Shown here: piece after piece, positions 24,776 to 32,969 of the stretch
How the letters are laid out: every line of letters starts with the position of its first letter
How positions within the stretch are numbered: the stretch's first letter is position 1
Assembly: GCF_005405245.1 (NCBI RefSeq)
Contig: NZ_BJDR01000005.1
Span: 1 to 64,000, forward strand
Direction of reading: 5' to 3'
Origin: Enterococcus nangangensis
Lineage (GTDB): Bacteria > Bacillota > Bacilli > Lactobacillales > Enterococcaceae
DNA length: 64,000 nucleotides
The notes under the pieces: model-generated
What the model was told of the DNA's origin: nothing
The model's database searches: none
The model's input: only the letters and a program-made list of their open reading frames with translations
Translations under genes and position numbers: made by a program

Positions 24776-25643
24776 ATGGGAAAAGTAATGGTGACAGGCG
24801 CTTTAGGTAATGTTGGGGGTTACGTGGTGAAATACCTTTTGCAACGCGGTGTAGATGTAGTCGCTGCCGATATTAATCCCAATGCACTGGCAGAAAAATT
24901 TGGTGCCGAAGTAAGTACGGTTTATTTTGATTTTGCTAAAGTACAAAGTTTTGCTGCAGTCTTAAAAGATGTTGATCGTGTTTTTATTATGCGACCGCCA
25001 CACTTAGGAAAGCCAGAAGACTTGAAACCTTTCGTTGAAACACTGAAGGCCCAAGGCAATATCCAACTCGTTAGTTTTTTATCCTTAATTGGTGTCGAAA
25101 AAAATCCGGTGCCGCCGCATCACAAAATTGAAAAGTATATCGAAGAAGCTGGACTACCCTACTGTCACATTCGTCCTAGTTTTTTTTATGCAAAATATTA
25201 GCGGCGTTCACGCTTTTGAAATTAAGGAATTTGATCGAATTGTTGTGCCGGTGAAAAAGGCGCTCACCAGCTTTATTGATGCGGAAGATATCGGCGAATT
25301 AACCGCCAAAGTTTTAAGCGAACCAGAAAAACATCAAAATCAAGCTTATGCGATTACGGGACCTGAAGCGCTAGATTACTATGCCGCAGCAGATATTTTA
25401 AGCGCAGAGTTAGGTAGAAAAATCACGTATGCTAATCCTCGGCCAGCGTTGGCGAAAAAATATTGGTTAGAGATTCGCGGCTTGGAAAAAGAATATACCA
25501 CCGTCATGAGCATGCTTTATTTCATGACGAGAATGGGCACTGCTAAAAAAGTTACGACAAATTTCGAAAAAGTCATGGGGAAAAAGCCCCAAACCTTCCG
25601 GCAATTTGTACAGAAAAATTTAGGTGCTTGGCAAAAAAATTAA
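24776..25643 (+). pseudogene. NmrA-like NAD(P)-binding oxidoreductase with a frameshift
   Basis: The first frame (24776-25201) gives VMVTGALGNVGGYVVKYLL, a Rossmann start, and runs to RPSFF, then into a stop. The second frame continues from MQNISGVHAFEIKEFDRI to the end at 25643. Joining them restores a roughly 288-residue NmrA/SDR protein of normal length. The break is a run of eight T at 25180-25187, where seven would keep frame. It may be inactive, variable by slippage, or an assembly error. It is in an operon with MarR. Confidence 0.82.
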
Positions 25644-25709
25644 AAAATAGCCTGACAAAGGTAGTCCACCACTTGCGGTGACTAAAACTACTTTGTCAGG
25701 CTATTTTCA
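25643..25709. terminator. Bidirectional terminator
   Basis: AAAATAGCCTGACAAAG pairs with CTTTGTCAGGCTATTTT (arms near 25644-25660 and 25691-25707). It ends the oxidoreductase (+) and the phosphatase (-), whose last codons lie in the right arm. Confidence 0.9.
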
Positions 25710-26251
25710 TGAGTAAGGCGGATAAATTGCTGTTTTTCATCATAACACGCTACTAACACATCAGGTTGTTGGAGCTGGCAAAAATCTTCGTAGGAAAATT
25801 TCCCGCCAGTTAATGCATGAAAAAGTACGGACAAGGCGGTACCGTGGCCAACGATGATGATATTTCCTTTCGAGTTAAGCAAAATTTGTTGATACTGCGG
25901 TAGAATACGTTGCAAAACGGCATGGAGAGACTCCCCCTCTGACAAGTGATACGTAAAGTCACGCCATTGTTGTTGGGTAAAAGCTTTGAAGTCGGCTACC
26001 CATGCCCCTACTTTACGTTCTTTGAGAGCAGCAACTTCTTGCAAGGGTAAATGCAGCGCCTTAGCGGTGGGTAAAATCGTCTCTTTCCCTCGGGTTAATG
26101 GTGAAGTGTAAATGGCAGTAATTTTTTTATTTTGAAAGTAAATGGCTAGTTGGTCAGCGGCGATTTGGCCGGCTGTCGTTAAAGGTGCTAGTGTATCATC
26201 TTGGACGCTAGTGTCTCTTTCCGCGTGGCGCACGAAGTAGATTTTTCGCAT
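25688..26251 (-). CDS. Histidine phosphatase family protein (phosphoglycerate mutase-like)
   Basis: The 187-residue protein has the catalytic RHG-like box as IYFVRHAERDT. The second His is in IIIVGHGTALSVLFHAL, and the proton donor Glu lies in LKERKVGAW. This fits a small-molecule phosphatase of the GpmB/CobC type. It is the last gene of a five-gene housecleaning operon. Confidence 0.86.
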   Translation of the reverse strand: MRKIYFVRHAERDTSVQDDTLAPLTTAGQIAADQLAIYFQNKKITAIYTSPLTRGKETILPTAKALHLPLQEVAALKERKVGAWVADFKAFTQQQWRDFTYHLSEGESLHAVLQRILPQYQQILLNSKGNIIIVGHGTALSVLFHALTGGKFSYEDFCQLQQPDVLVACYDEKQQFIRLTHENSLTK

Positions 26252-26271
26252 GTTTTGTACCTCATATTTTC

Positions 26272-26877
26272 TTAAAAAAGATCCATTATGTCAGCTAACT
26301 TATCAATCGCACTGTTATTTTCGGAATTTTTTACAGCTAAATTAACGCTTTGTATCTTGCTATTTAGAGCCACTTGATGATCTAGTGGTCGGTCGCCAAT
26401 ATAGTAAGTTTCTTCTCTTTTCAATCGATATTTAGTTATCAGATAATCAATAGCTTCCGGGTGCGGTTTCCGTTGAAAGCCAGCAGCGCTAGTAATAACT
26501 TCCGCGAAATAATGATCAATATTTAATTTTTTTAACAGCGTTAAAGCAGTAGCACTTTTATGCGTATAAATGAAATTTTGAATACCCTTTTCCTTAGTCC
26601 AAGTTAAAACTTCTTCTGCACCAACCATCAGGGTGAGCTCGTCAACCTTTGCTTTATTTAGCTTAGAAAAATAATTCTTTAGCAAATCGTAAGATAAATT
26701 GTTTTTTAGCGCAGTCTCGGTCAAAAAGTACACCACAGACTGTTCTAAAATAATTTGTTTTACTGAAGTATAGTCAAAGTCCAAGTGAAAAAAATCAAAC
26801 GCTTCTGCTAAAGATTGCAAAATAACTTCATAAGAATCAACTAAAGTGCCATCCAAATCCCAAATAAAACTAATCAT
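26272..26877 (-). CDS. HAD-superfamily hydrolase (phosphoglycolate phosphatase-like)
   Basis: The 201-residue protein has motif I FIWDLDGTLVDS, motif II in FIYTHKS, the Lys in FQRKPHPEA and motif III TYYIGDRPLDHQVA. The helical cap between motifs I and II is of the C1 type. It probably dephosphorylates a sugar or nucleotide by-product. It is more AT-rich than its neighbours. It lies 23 bp after the NUDIX gene. Confidence 0.86.
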   Translation of the reverse strand: MISFIWDLDGTLVDSYEVILQSLAEAFDFFHLDFDYTSVKQIILEQSVVYFLTETALKNNLSYDLLKNYFSKLNKAKVDELTLMVGAEEVLTWTKEKGIQNFIYTHKSATALTLLKKLNIDHYFAEVITSAAGFQRKPHPEAIDYLITKYRLKREETYYIGDRPLDHQVALNSKIQSVNLAVKNSENNSAIDKLADIMDLF

Positions 26878-26900
26878 CTTTTTCCCTCCTCGTTAGTTTA

Positions 26901-27368
26901 TTAATGAAAAAATGGTGCGTGGTCTAGTCCCCGTAATACGTCTTGATACATGTCTTGGTGTTGCTGATTAACTAACGAAGGAAAAGCATTTAAGGGGAAA
27001 AATTTCAATTCTAAGGATTCTTCATTCTTTAAAATTAAGGTACCACTAATAATTTTAACTTGAAATAAATGCGTGATAGGCTGACAGCTGTCACCGTTTG
27101 GATACGTATCCGTATATTTTGAGTAGATACCGACCAATTGTTGACATTGTCCATATAAACCAGTTTCTTCCGCTAGCTCCCGTAACAAAGTTTCCTCTAA
27201 GGATTCCCCAAGTTCCACGGCTCCACCAGGAAATCCCCATTTATTTTTATCGCTACGACGTTGAAGTAAAACTTCTCCGCAATCATTGAAGACACAGGCA
27301 CCTACAAAATTTAAAATTATTTTGCGCTTACCAACTAAGCTGCGAATCTCTCGAATATAATCTGCCAT
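26901..27368 (-). CDS. NUDIX hydrolase
   Basis: The 155-residue protein carries the NUDIX box GGAVELGESLEETLLRELAE followed by ETGL, with the REXXEE-type metal ligands (REL.EE) intact. The N-terminal ADYIREIRSLVGKRKIILN is the helix seen in a common lactobacillal subgroup; the second NUDIX gene at 29180 starts the same way. Substrate not known. Confidence 0.9.
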   Translation of the reverse strand: MADYIREIRSLVGKRKIILNFVGACVFNDCGEVLLQRRSDKNKWGFPGGAVELGESLEETLLRELAEETGLYGQCQQLVGIYSKYTDTYPNGDSCQPITHLFQVKIISGTLILKNEESLELKFFPLNAFPSLVNQQHQDMYQDVLRGLDHAPFFH

Positions 27369-27374
27369 TTCCTA

Positions 27375-28100
27375 CTATACCTCCACCAAAAGTTCGCCGA
27401 CTTCACCTAAAGGTAGCTCCTGAAAGATTTTACCAGCTTTAAAATAGGTACTGCCACCAAGGGCTCCTTTTTCAAGGCAGAAGGAATTAATTAGGCAAAC
27501 ATTCTCGCCGACTAGTTGTGCTTGCGCAGCGTATTCTCCTCGGGCACTTTCTTGCCAAGTGGCTACACTATAATCCGTATAAACGGGCCACAAATACATG
27601 TCAGCCTTTTCGGCGGCAAAAAGCTGAGGATTGACCCAAAAGTCACCGCATAGTCCGAGGCCTACCTTTTTACCACGATAATCAAAGCTTACTACTTGGC
27701 TGTCATGGTGGCGATAAATTTGGTTGTCAGCAGTGGCGATCTTCCAACCGCGAGAAATGCGCCGATAGTTGCCTAAAATATTTCCGGTAGCATCTATCAC
27801 GACATAAGCGCTATAAATTTTGGTGTTTTCTTTTTCGTAATACCCTAATGCTAGACCAAGCTCGCAGGTTCTGGCCAGTTGTTGCAAGGCTTGCAACTCT
27901 TGACTGGTAAGTGTTATCGCCCGCTCGTAGTCAGTTGCCGCCGTCCAAGTTAGACCATCAAATCCTTGGAGATACGCTTCACCAAAGCAAAGAAAATCAA
28001 TTCCTTGGTGTTGGTATTTATAGGCTAAGGTCGTCACGGTAGTAAGATTCGTTGCCATTTGATTATTCAACATTGGTGCTGCTGTTAGGATTAAACGCAT
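27375..28100 (-). CDS. Carbon-nitrogen hydrolase (nitrilase superfamily)
   Basis: The 241-residue protein has the nitrilase fold. The catalytic Glu is in DFLCFGEAYLQGF and the Cys in VGLGLCGDFWV. At the usual Lys site (YRK in most members) the sequence reads NYRRISRGWK, so the Lys may be replaced by Arg or taken by the later Lys. It is close to the shorter amidase-like members. It lies in the middle of the hydrolase operon (6-7 bp gaps). Confidence 0.8.
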   Translation of the reverse strand: MRLILTAAPMLNNQMATNLTTVTTLAYKYQHQGIDFLCFGEAYLQGFDGLTWTAATDYERAITLTSQELQALQQLARTCELGLALGYYEKENTKIYSAYVVIDATGNILGNYRRISRGWKIATADNQIYRHHDSQVVSFDYRGKKVGLGLCGDFWVNPQLFAAEKADMYLWPVYTDYSVATWQESARGEYAAQAQLVGENVCLINSFCLEKGALGGSTYFKAGKIFQELPLGEVGELLVEV

Positions 28101-28107
28101 TGTTTCC

Positions 28108-28557
28108 TTACCCCCTTTTTATCATATAATAATTCAAAAATTTTTCGCCCCGACTTTCGGCAATATTTTCTCGTAAGACATGATAGCCTTGGGCGCTAAA
28201 AAATGGTCGTGCTGTAATGGAGGCGTAGGTAGTATATTGTTGAGCTTTAACGTCATTTTCTAAAGCTTCAACCAGTCGTTGCGCAATTCCCTGCCGCAAG
28301 TAGGCCGGGTGTACGAAAAGATGATCCAGATAGCCATCAAAAGCCATGTCGGCAAAGCCGACAATCTTTTGCTGCTCCCACATCACGAGAGCCTGGTGCT
28401 GTGCTACTGACGTCTGCCATTTTTGCGGATCAAAGCTCGCCCACGCCTTAATTTGTGCGGCAGTGTAATCGGCTGCACTCACTTGACGAATCGCTTGTTG
28501 GATAAGCTGGATGACTTCTTGCTGATTGTCAATTTCGTATTGCTTAATTTCCATCAT
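28108..28557 (-). CDS. GNAT family N-acetyltransferase
   Basis: The 149-residue GNAT protein has the CoA loop LFVHPAYLRQGIAQRLVEAL and the C-terminal ASITARPFFSAQGYHVLRE. This resembles YafP/ElaA-like acetyltransferases. It is first in the five-gene operon. A second Met follows the first, so the start may be 28554. SD AGGAGG. A -10 TATACT reads on the minus strand at 28589-28584. Confidence 0.85.
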   Translation of the reverse strand: MMEIKQYEIDNQQEVIQLIQQAIRQVSAADYTAAQIKAWASFDPQKWQTSVAQHQALVMWEQQKIVGFADMAFDGYLDHLFVHPAYLRQGIAQRLVEALENDVKAQQYTTYASITARPFFSAQGYHVLRENIAESRGEKFLNYYMIKRG

Positions 28558-28621
28558 TGTGGACCTCCTAACTTATTGCTCCCAGTATAGCACAAGACGC
28601 ATGAAAAAATTTTTTCAAAAT

Positions 28622-28653
28622 AAAAAATCACCAGCTGCGGCTGATGATTTTAA
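28622..28653 (-). terminator. Terminator after the small membrane protein gene
   Basis: On the minus strand AAATCATCAGC pairs with GCTGGTGATTT, followed by TTTTATTTT. Confidence 0.85.
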
Positions 28654-28663
28654 AGAGGAATCG

Positions 28664-28852
28664 TTAATACTGTTTTTTAAAGGATTCTACCGAGAGATGG
28701 GCGTCGTGTTTAGCAAAGAGATAACCCGTAAGTGAAGCGGGCAAGCTAATGAGTAGCACCATGACAAAACCTGAAAAGTCCAAATAATAAGTAATTCCTA
28801 ATACAATAAAGGTCAATAATAGCATAAGACGGTGAATATTTTTGGCAAGCAT
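28664..28852 (-). CDS. Small two-helix membrane protein
   Basis: The 62-residue protein has two hydrophobic helices (about 8-24 and 28-47: LMLLLTFIVLGITYYL and FVMVLLISLPASLTGYLF). A strong SD, AAAGGAGG, and its own terminator make it a real gene. I do not recognise the family. It is a single-gene unit in a short gap between two operons. Confidence 0.68.
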   Translation of the reverse strand: MLAKNIHRLMLLLTFIVLGITYYLDFSGFVMVLLISLPASLTGYLFAKHDAHLSVESFKKQY

Positions 28853-28902
28853 CGGCTGTACCTCCTTTTCCTTAACTTGCTTTAATCATACCCAATCTGC
28901 AC

Positions 28903-29187
28903 CTAAAAAAAATCAGACTTTGGTCTGAAATCTTTCTCACCACTTAGACCGAAAAGAATTTTAAAATTGCGCCGCTTTTTCTTAGTATGACGGCATCCTT
29001 TGGTACTAACCACAAAAACGTGATAACCCAACCAAAAACGCAAGTATAGTTCGTCAATCTTTTTAAAAGGCTGGCGTCCTTTTTGCCGTGTCTCATGACC
29101 ATCGGGATATTCGATTTCGGTACTAACACCAAAACCTAAAGGATGCTGATCTAAGTCAAAGCCGTATTCGACAAATTGTTTAGGCAT
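28903..29187 (-). CDS. DUF3977-like small protein
   Basis: The 94-residue basic protein opens with FVEYGFDLDQHPLGFGVSTE, then IDELYLRFWLGYHVFVVSTKG and ends in RRNFKILFGLSG. The plan resembles DUF3977 (short, with a WxG and a Phe-Lys-Ile-Leu-Phe-Gly end); I recall this from the family pattern. It overlaps the NUDIX gene by 8 bp and is co-translated. Function unknown. The final 12 or so residues are unusual and may be run-on. Confidence 0.6.
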   Translation of the reverse strand: MPKQFVEYGFDLDQHPLGFGVSTEIEYPDGHETRQKGRQPFKKIDELYLRFWLGYHVFVVSTKGCRHTKKKRRNFKILFGLSGEKDFRPKSDFF

Positions 29188-29665
29188 CAGCCTTTTTCTC
29201 CAACTTATCCAAGTATTCTTCTAATAATTTTCTTTGGGAATGGACAATCGTTAACGGGGCAATTTCTGCCGGCGTTAACCAACGAAACCCCAGGGATTCT
29301 TCATCGTGCACCGAAAGTTCACCACTGAACTCTTGTGTCTCATAAAGCGTTGTCACAACGTAAAATTCATCGCCATTTTCCACAACCCGCACAAAATAAT
29401 CTTTGCCGGAATAAACATTGACTAGTTTTACCACTCCTAAGGTTAACCCTGTCTCTTCAAAAACTTCCCGACGCACAGTTTCTTCGGTACTCTCCCCTAG
29501 TTCCATCAAGCCGCCAGGTAAACCCCACCACCCTCTCGGACTTTGCCGTTGTTGTAATAAAATGCGCCCGACAGCATCTTTAATAATGACAATCGAACCA
29601 TTTAAAATTAGCGGTCGTGAACCGACTAACTTGCGCAAACCGCTAACGTAATCTTCTCTCCCCAT
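29180..29665 (-). CDS. NUDIX hydrolase
   Basis: The 161-residue protein has the NUDIX box GGLMELGESTEETVRREVFE followed by ETGL. It starts GREDYVSGLRKLVGSRPLILN like the other NUDIX gene in this window, suggesting a duplicated subgroup. Later, EESLGFRWLTPAEIAPL is the usual end. It heads a two-gene unit with the DUF3977-like gene. Likely a nucleotide or ADP-ribose pyrophosphatase. Confidence 0.9.
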   Translation of the reverse strand: MGREDYVSGLRKLVGSRPLILNGSIVIIKDAVGRILLQQRQSPRGWWGLPGGLMELGESTEETVRREVFEETGLTLGVVKLVNVYSGKDYFVRVVENGDEFYVVTTLYETQEFSGELSVHDEESLGFRWLTPAEIAPLTIVHSQRKLLEEYLDKLEKKADA

Positions 29666-29736
29666 TCCTAAGACTCCCCTTTTCAGCTGCTAAATTTAAA
29701 TGTATTGTAGCATAATTTTGACTAATCTGTTTTCGC

Positions 29737-29782
29737 TTTACAACAGGAACGTTTGTTCGTATAATAAAAATAAAGAAAGGAG
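29737..29782 (+). promoter_or_regulatory. Promoter with a LexA-like box in its spacer
   Basis: TTTACA (29737-29742) and TATAAT (29760-29765) are 17 bp apart. GAAC-GTTT-GTTC at 29747-29758 lies in the spacer. It matches the Gram-positive LexA core (GAAC-N4-GTTC). SD AAAGGAGGG (29776-29784 region) follows. Confidence 0.65.
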
Positions 29783-29790
29783 GGCGTGCT

Positions 29791-30051
29791 ATGGAAACCA
29801 TTCGTGGAACGGCCGCTAAAGTGAAAATGTTAAAATTAAACCCGCACCCGTTGTTATACTGTCAAATTGACAGTGTTAATTGTCTCGTAGCCCGCGATGC
29901 CCTTAACTTTTTAGCTGAAGTTACCCCTGGCAGCACGGTGATTCTTGGGGGTGATTGGAACAAACGGCATCAGTTTATTGTCAAACGTTTTTGCGTCTTA
30001 GATAGTCAAGTCTATCAATATCATCTGAAAAACAAAACAGCTCTCCATTAA
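29791..30051 (+). CDS. Small OB-fold-like protein, candidate SOS gene
   Basis: This is an 86-residue protein of no family I can name. It reads as a beta-barrel: GTAAKVKMLKLNPHPLLYCQI, then CLVARDALNFLAEVTPG, then STVILGGDWNKRHQFIVKRF. The G-x-W-x(4)-x-Q-F-x-V-x-x-F pattern resembles the N-terminal OB fold of RecD2-type helicases. With the LexA-like box in its promoter, a DNA-damage role is reasonable but unproven. It is a single-gene unit with its own terminator. Confidence 0.65.
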   Translation: METIRGTAAKVKMLKLNPHPLLYCQIDSVNCLVARDALNFLAEVTPGSTVILGGDWNKRHQFIVKRFCVLDSQVYQYHLKNKTALH

Positions 30052-30052
30052 A

Positions 30053-30093
30053 AAAAATGCTCTGAAAAAAATAATTCAGCGCGTTTTTTTGTT
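30053..30093. terminator. Terminator shared by the OB-fold gene and flavodoxin
   Basis: AAAAATGCTCTGAA pairs with TTCAGCGCGTTTTT with one mismatch; A and T runs flank it on both strands. Confidence 0.8.
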
Positions 30094-30095
30094 TT

Positions 30096-30605
30096 TTATA
30101 ATGTTTTCAACCAGGTTAGAAGTTCAGCTTGGGTTGTAGCGTCATCAACTTTAGAACCGTAGCAACTAAATTCCTTTAAGATGGGGTTATCAGGGAGCAA
30201 ACTGGCTAATTCAGTTAGGGCAGTCCCAAAGCCACTTCCTTCATGGGTGCAAAAAGGAACAATTTCAACCTCGGCTAAAGATAACGCTTTTAAGCAGCCT
30301 ACTACCGCGAGGGGTAAACTGCGATACCAATTGGGAAAACCTAAATAAAGACGCGTTACATCTTGTGGTAGTGTAAGGGGCAAAATTGCTGGGCAAGTTT
30401 GGTCCTCTTTTTCTTGCCGTGCTCGTTGTAAAGTCGCTTGATAAGCTTGAGGATAAGGCACTACTGTTTGAATCTCCAAGAGTAGTGCTTGCGTCTTTTG
30501 ATGAATTTGTTGGGCAATTTTAGCGGTGTTTCCCACCGTAAGTTGGACTTGTTTTCCGCCGGCAAAAGCTTCACCAGCGTTGGAAAAATAAAGAATTACT
30601 TCCAT
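30096..30605 (-). CDS. Flavodoxin-family protein
   Basis: The 169-residue protein has MEVILYFSNAGEAF for the FMN phosphate loop (SNAGE in place of SxTGxT), GNTAKIAQQIHQ, RLYLGFPNWYRSLPLAV for the isoalloxazine loop and EIVPFCTHEGSGFG at the end. This fits the flavodoxin_4 group. The start at 30605 follows AAAGGATC; a longer frame would overlap the oatA terminator. Probable electron carrier or NAD(P)H-quinone reductase. Confidence 0.82.
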   Translation of the reverse strand: MEVILYFSNAGEAFAGGKQVQLTVGNTAKIAQQIHQKTQALLLEIQTVVPYPQAYQATLQRARQEKEDQTCPAILPLTLPQDVTRLYLGFPNWYRSLPLAVVGCLKALSLAEVEIVPFCTHEGSGFGTALTELASLLPDNPILKEFSCYGSKVDDATTQAELLTWLKTL

Positions 30606-30623
30606 CTTCAGATCCTTTCTAAC

Positions 30624-30672
30624 TAAAAAGCGCAAAGATTAGTAAAGAACTCGCAACCAATCTTTACGCTAC
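30624..30672 (-). terminator. Terminator after oatA
   Basis: AGCGTAAAGATTGG pairs with CTAATCTTTGCGCT on the minus strand, followed by TTTTTAG. It lies between oatA and the flavodoxin gene. Confidence 0.88.
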
Positions 30673-30678
30673 AATTTT

Positions 30679-32574
30679 TTAATTTGGTGGCAAAATACTA
30701 TCCACTACTAGTTTTGTATAGTAAATAGCTCCTTCTTTATTAGCGTGAATACCATCATCATAAAACCAATCGTCATGGGCATTACTGGCACTATACCAGT
30801 CAATGACATGAACGTTACTGTATTTACTTGGTTGCGCCTTTAGTAAGTCGTTAATTTGATTTTGTGCTTTCACTGATGGCGCGCGCACTGTAATGACATA
30901 GACTTGCCGCGTTGAACCAATGACCGCCATTAATTCATCAAAGTGATCTTGCCGAAAAAGTCCGTTGGTTCCTAGAGACAAAATGACGGTCTCCTTCAAC
31001 TGACCACTGTTAGCTAAGGCTTGCAATACTTCGGCACTATTATAAAGTTGGCGTCCCACTTCCCCATCTAAAAGCAAATTAGGAAAGACTTCCTTTAGGG
31101 GTTTCGCTGCCGCGAGAATTACCGAATCCCCTACTGCCGTCACAGGTAAGCTTTGCGCTTTTTCCGCCTGTTCCACTGTGATGCTGTAGGTTTGCGCTAA
31201 GGTAGCTAGTGGGCTATCAACCGGATTTGTCGTAGATGAGGTCGTGGTGGTTGTGGCTACGGTGGAATCACTAGTCCCTTCTACTGATGAGGAAGTTGTC
31301 GCTGTTGTACTGTTTGCTGTAGTGGAACTACTGGTATCACTACTTACTTCTTGCGCATTGAGACTCGCGTTTTCTTTTAAAATTTGTTCCAATTCTTCTT
31401 TTTGCGTATCAGCAGCGACTTTTGGTGGCATAGCTAAAACGATTGTCGCTCCCAAGACTAAAAGAGTATTTACGATTAATTGTATTTTACGTTGTTGCCG
31501 CGTCTTTTTACGCGCTAATAAGCCATCAATGAAGACGGTAACTATCAGAATCAACAACACTTCAATCAGGGCATGAAGATACAAATGATTGGCTAAATTT
31601 TTTACGCTGCTCTCGTAAAAAATCATTACCGGATATTGAACCAAGTACAGCGTGTAGCTGTGCTTACCAAGAAAACGCCAATAACGCGTATTGCCCCAGC
31701 GATTAAAATCACTGCCTGGATGCACCAACATCGCGATGTTCAGACAAGCTAGTAGGCTGAAAAACAGAAAGCCTCCGTGATATAAAGAGCTGTCGTGATC
31801 GTGGAACCACCAGAAGCTGGCGATTATTGCTAGTAAGCTAACGAGACCAAGGATGTCAATTAATTGGCGCGCAACAGGCTTTAATTGTTCTTTCAAACGG
31901 TGCTGTGGCCAAAGATAAGCCAAGACCATCCCTAAAAGCAAACCAAAAGCGCGGGTGTCGGTTCCGTAATAAACACGCGTAATATCTTGCGGATTGTAAA
32001 GGAGCCCCATCAATAAGGCGGAGATTCCCGTTAGACCTAATAAAATAGCAACGTGCTGCCCTTTTTTAGGAAAATATTTGTGTAAAATAAATAAGAGCAA
32101 AGGCAAAAGAAGATATAATTGGCCGATGACCCCAATGTACCATAAATGGGTAAATGGCGTTAGTCCGGCAAAATAAGAACTACCAGTAGCGATTTGCCAC
32201 CAGTTATTCCCTAGTAAGAGGGTACTAAATACGCTGCCGGAAACCTTAGCTGAAGTATAAAGTTGCGGTGCAAAAAAAGTAAGATATAAAATGCTAAAAG
32301 CTAAAACCATCAGTAATGCAGGGTAAATCCCTTTGACTCGCTTCCAGAAGTAGCGGCGAAATTGAAAAGTTTGGGTGTCTTTGATTTCTTTTAAAAAGTG
32401 ACTAGTTAAAAGATAGCCACTTAAGACTAAAAAGAGGACTACCCCAAGAAAGCCACCCGGCAGAGCATTAGGTAGTAAATGATAGCCTAAAACGCCCATA
32501 ACGGCGATGCCGCGAAAAGCATCCAAACTAGTGAGATGTCTTGGCGGCGATGATGGTGTTGGAATCTTTTTCAT
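30679..32574 (-). CDS. oatA: OatA-like peptidoglycan O-acetyltransferase
   Basis: The 631-residue protein has an acyltransferase_3 membrane domain of about 10-11 helices at 1-375 (start LTSLDAFRGIAVMGVLGYHLL). A Ser/Thr-rich linker covers about 400-455, and a SGNH esterase-like outer domain follows. The latter has VTAVGDSVILAAA (nucleophile Ser), ILSLGTNGLF and WFYDDGIHANKEG (Asp/His). The known role is O-acetylation of MurNAc, giving lysozyme resistance. The linker is tandem Thr/Ser. Confidence 0.9.
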   Translation of the reverse strand: MKKIPTPSSPPRHLTSLDAFRGIAVMGVLGYHLLPNALPGGFLGVVLFLVLSGYLLTSHFLKEIKDTQTFQFRRYFWKRVKGIYPALLMVLAFSILYLTFFAPQLYTSAKVSGSVFSTLLLGNNWWQIATGSSYFAGLTPFTHLWYIGVIGQLYLLLPLLLFILHKYFPKKGQHVAILLGLTGISALLMGLLYNPQDITRVYYGTDTRAFGLLLGMVLAYLWPQHRLKEQLKPVARQLIDILGLVSLLAIIASFWWFHDHDSSLYHGGFLFFSLLACLNIAMLVHPGSDFNRWGNTRYWRFLGKHSYTLYLVQYPVMIFYESSVKNLANHLYLHALIEVLLILIVTVFIDGLLARKKTRQQRKIQLIVNTLLVLGATIVLAMPPKVAADTQKEELEQILKENASLNAQEVSSDTSSSTTANSTTATTSSSVEGTSDSTVATTTTTSSTTNPVDSPLATLAQTYSITVEQAEKAQSLPVTAVGDSVILAAAKPLKEVFPNLLLDGEVGRQLYNSAEVLQALANSGQLKETVILSLGTNGLFRQDHFDELMAVIGSTRQVYVITVRAPSVKAQNQINDLLKAQPSKYSNVHVIDWYSASNAHDDWFYDDGIHANKEGAIYYTKLVVDSILPPN

Positions 32575-32691
32575 AGCTAGGCGTCACTCTTTCTCTATTA
32601 TTTGTTCCCAGTATAAAGGATTGGCAAACAAGAAGAAAGTTGGAATTATCTAAGGTTTTTATAAGTTTGCTTAAGTGCGACTTTCAGTAAC

Positions 32692-32729
32692 AAAAAGGCA
32701 TCTCCTCTTCCGAGGAAGACACCTTTTGT
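32692..32729 (-). terminator. Terminator after the HD/DUF1803 operon
   Basis: AAAAGGTGTCTTCCTC pairs with GAGGAGATGCCTTTTT on the minus strand around a GGAA loop. Confidence 0.92.
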
Positions 32730-32743
32730 TTAGCTCTTTACTC

Positions 32744-32947
32744 TTAAGCGTTAAGGTAATTAAATAATCCCCCCACTGTTGCGTCGGGTAAGTCTACAGC
32801 GACGCCATCCACAGTGATTTCTTTTACTTTCAAATAATCTTGTAAATCAGGCACCTCTTTAAATTGCGCGGCAACAAAATCACTGGCTTTAGCATACTCA
32901 GCCCATTGAAAATTTTGGCCATCTTGACTATACGCGAATTTTAACAT
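32744..32947 (-). CDS. Small DUF4649-like protein
   Basis: The 67-residue acidic protein starts MLKFAYSQDGQNFQWAEYAK and continues VPDLQDYLKVKEITVDGVAV. A tyrosine-dense middle with the PD-x-Y-K-V motif resembles DUF4649 of streptococci and enterococci; this match is from memory. The start at 32947 follows AAAGGAA and is preferred to the longer frame, which would overlap the SD. It ends a three-gene operon with the HD and DUF1803 genes. Confidence 0.65.
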   Translation of the reverse strand: MLKFAYSQDGQNFQWAEYAKASDFVAAQFKEVPDLQDYLKVKEITVDGVAVDLPDATVGGLFNYLNA

Positions 32948-32969
32948 GATTGGTGTTCCTTTCCTCAAA

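Noticed and set aside
31300-31560. Plus-strand ORF opposite the Ser/Thr linker of oatA
   Set aside because: It is a shadow of the repetitive ACC/ACT-type codons of the linker.
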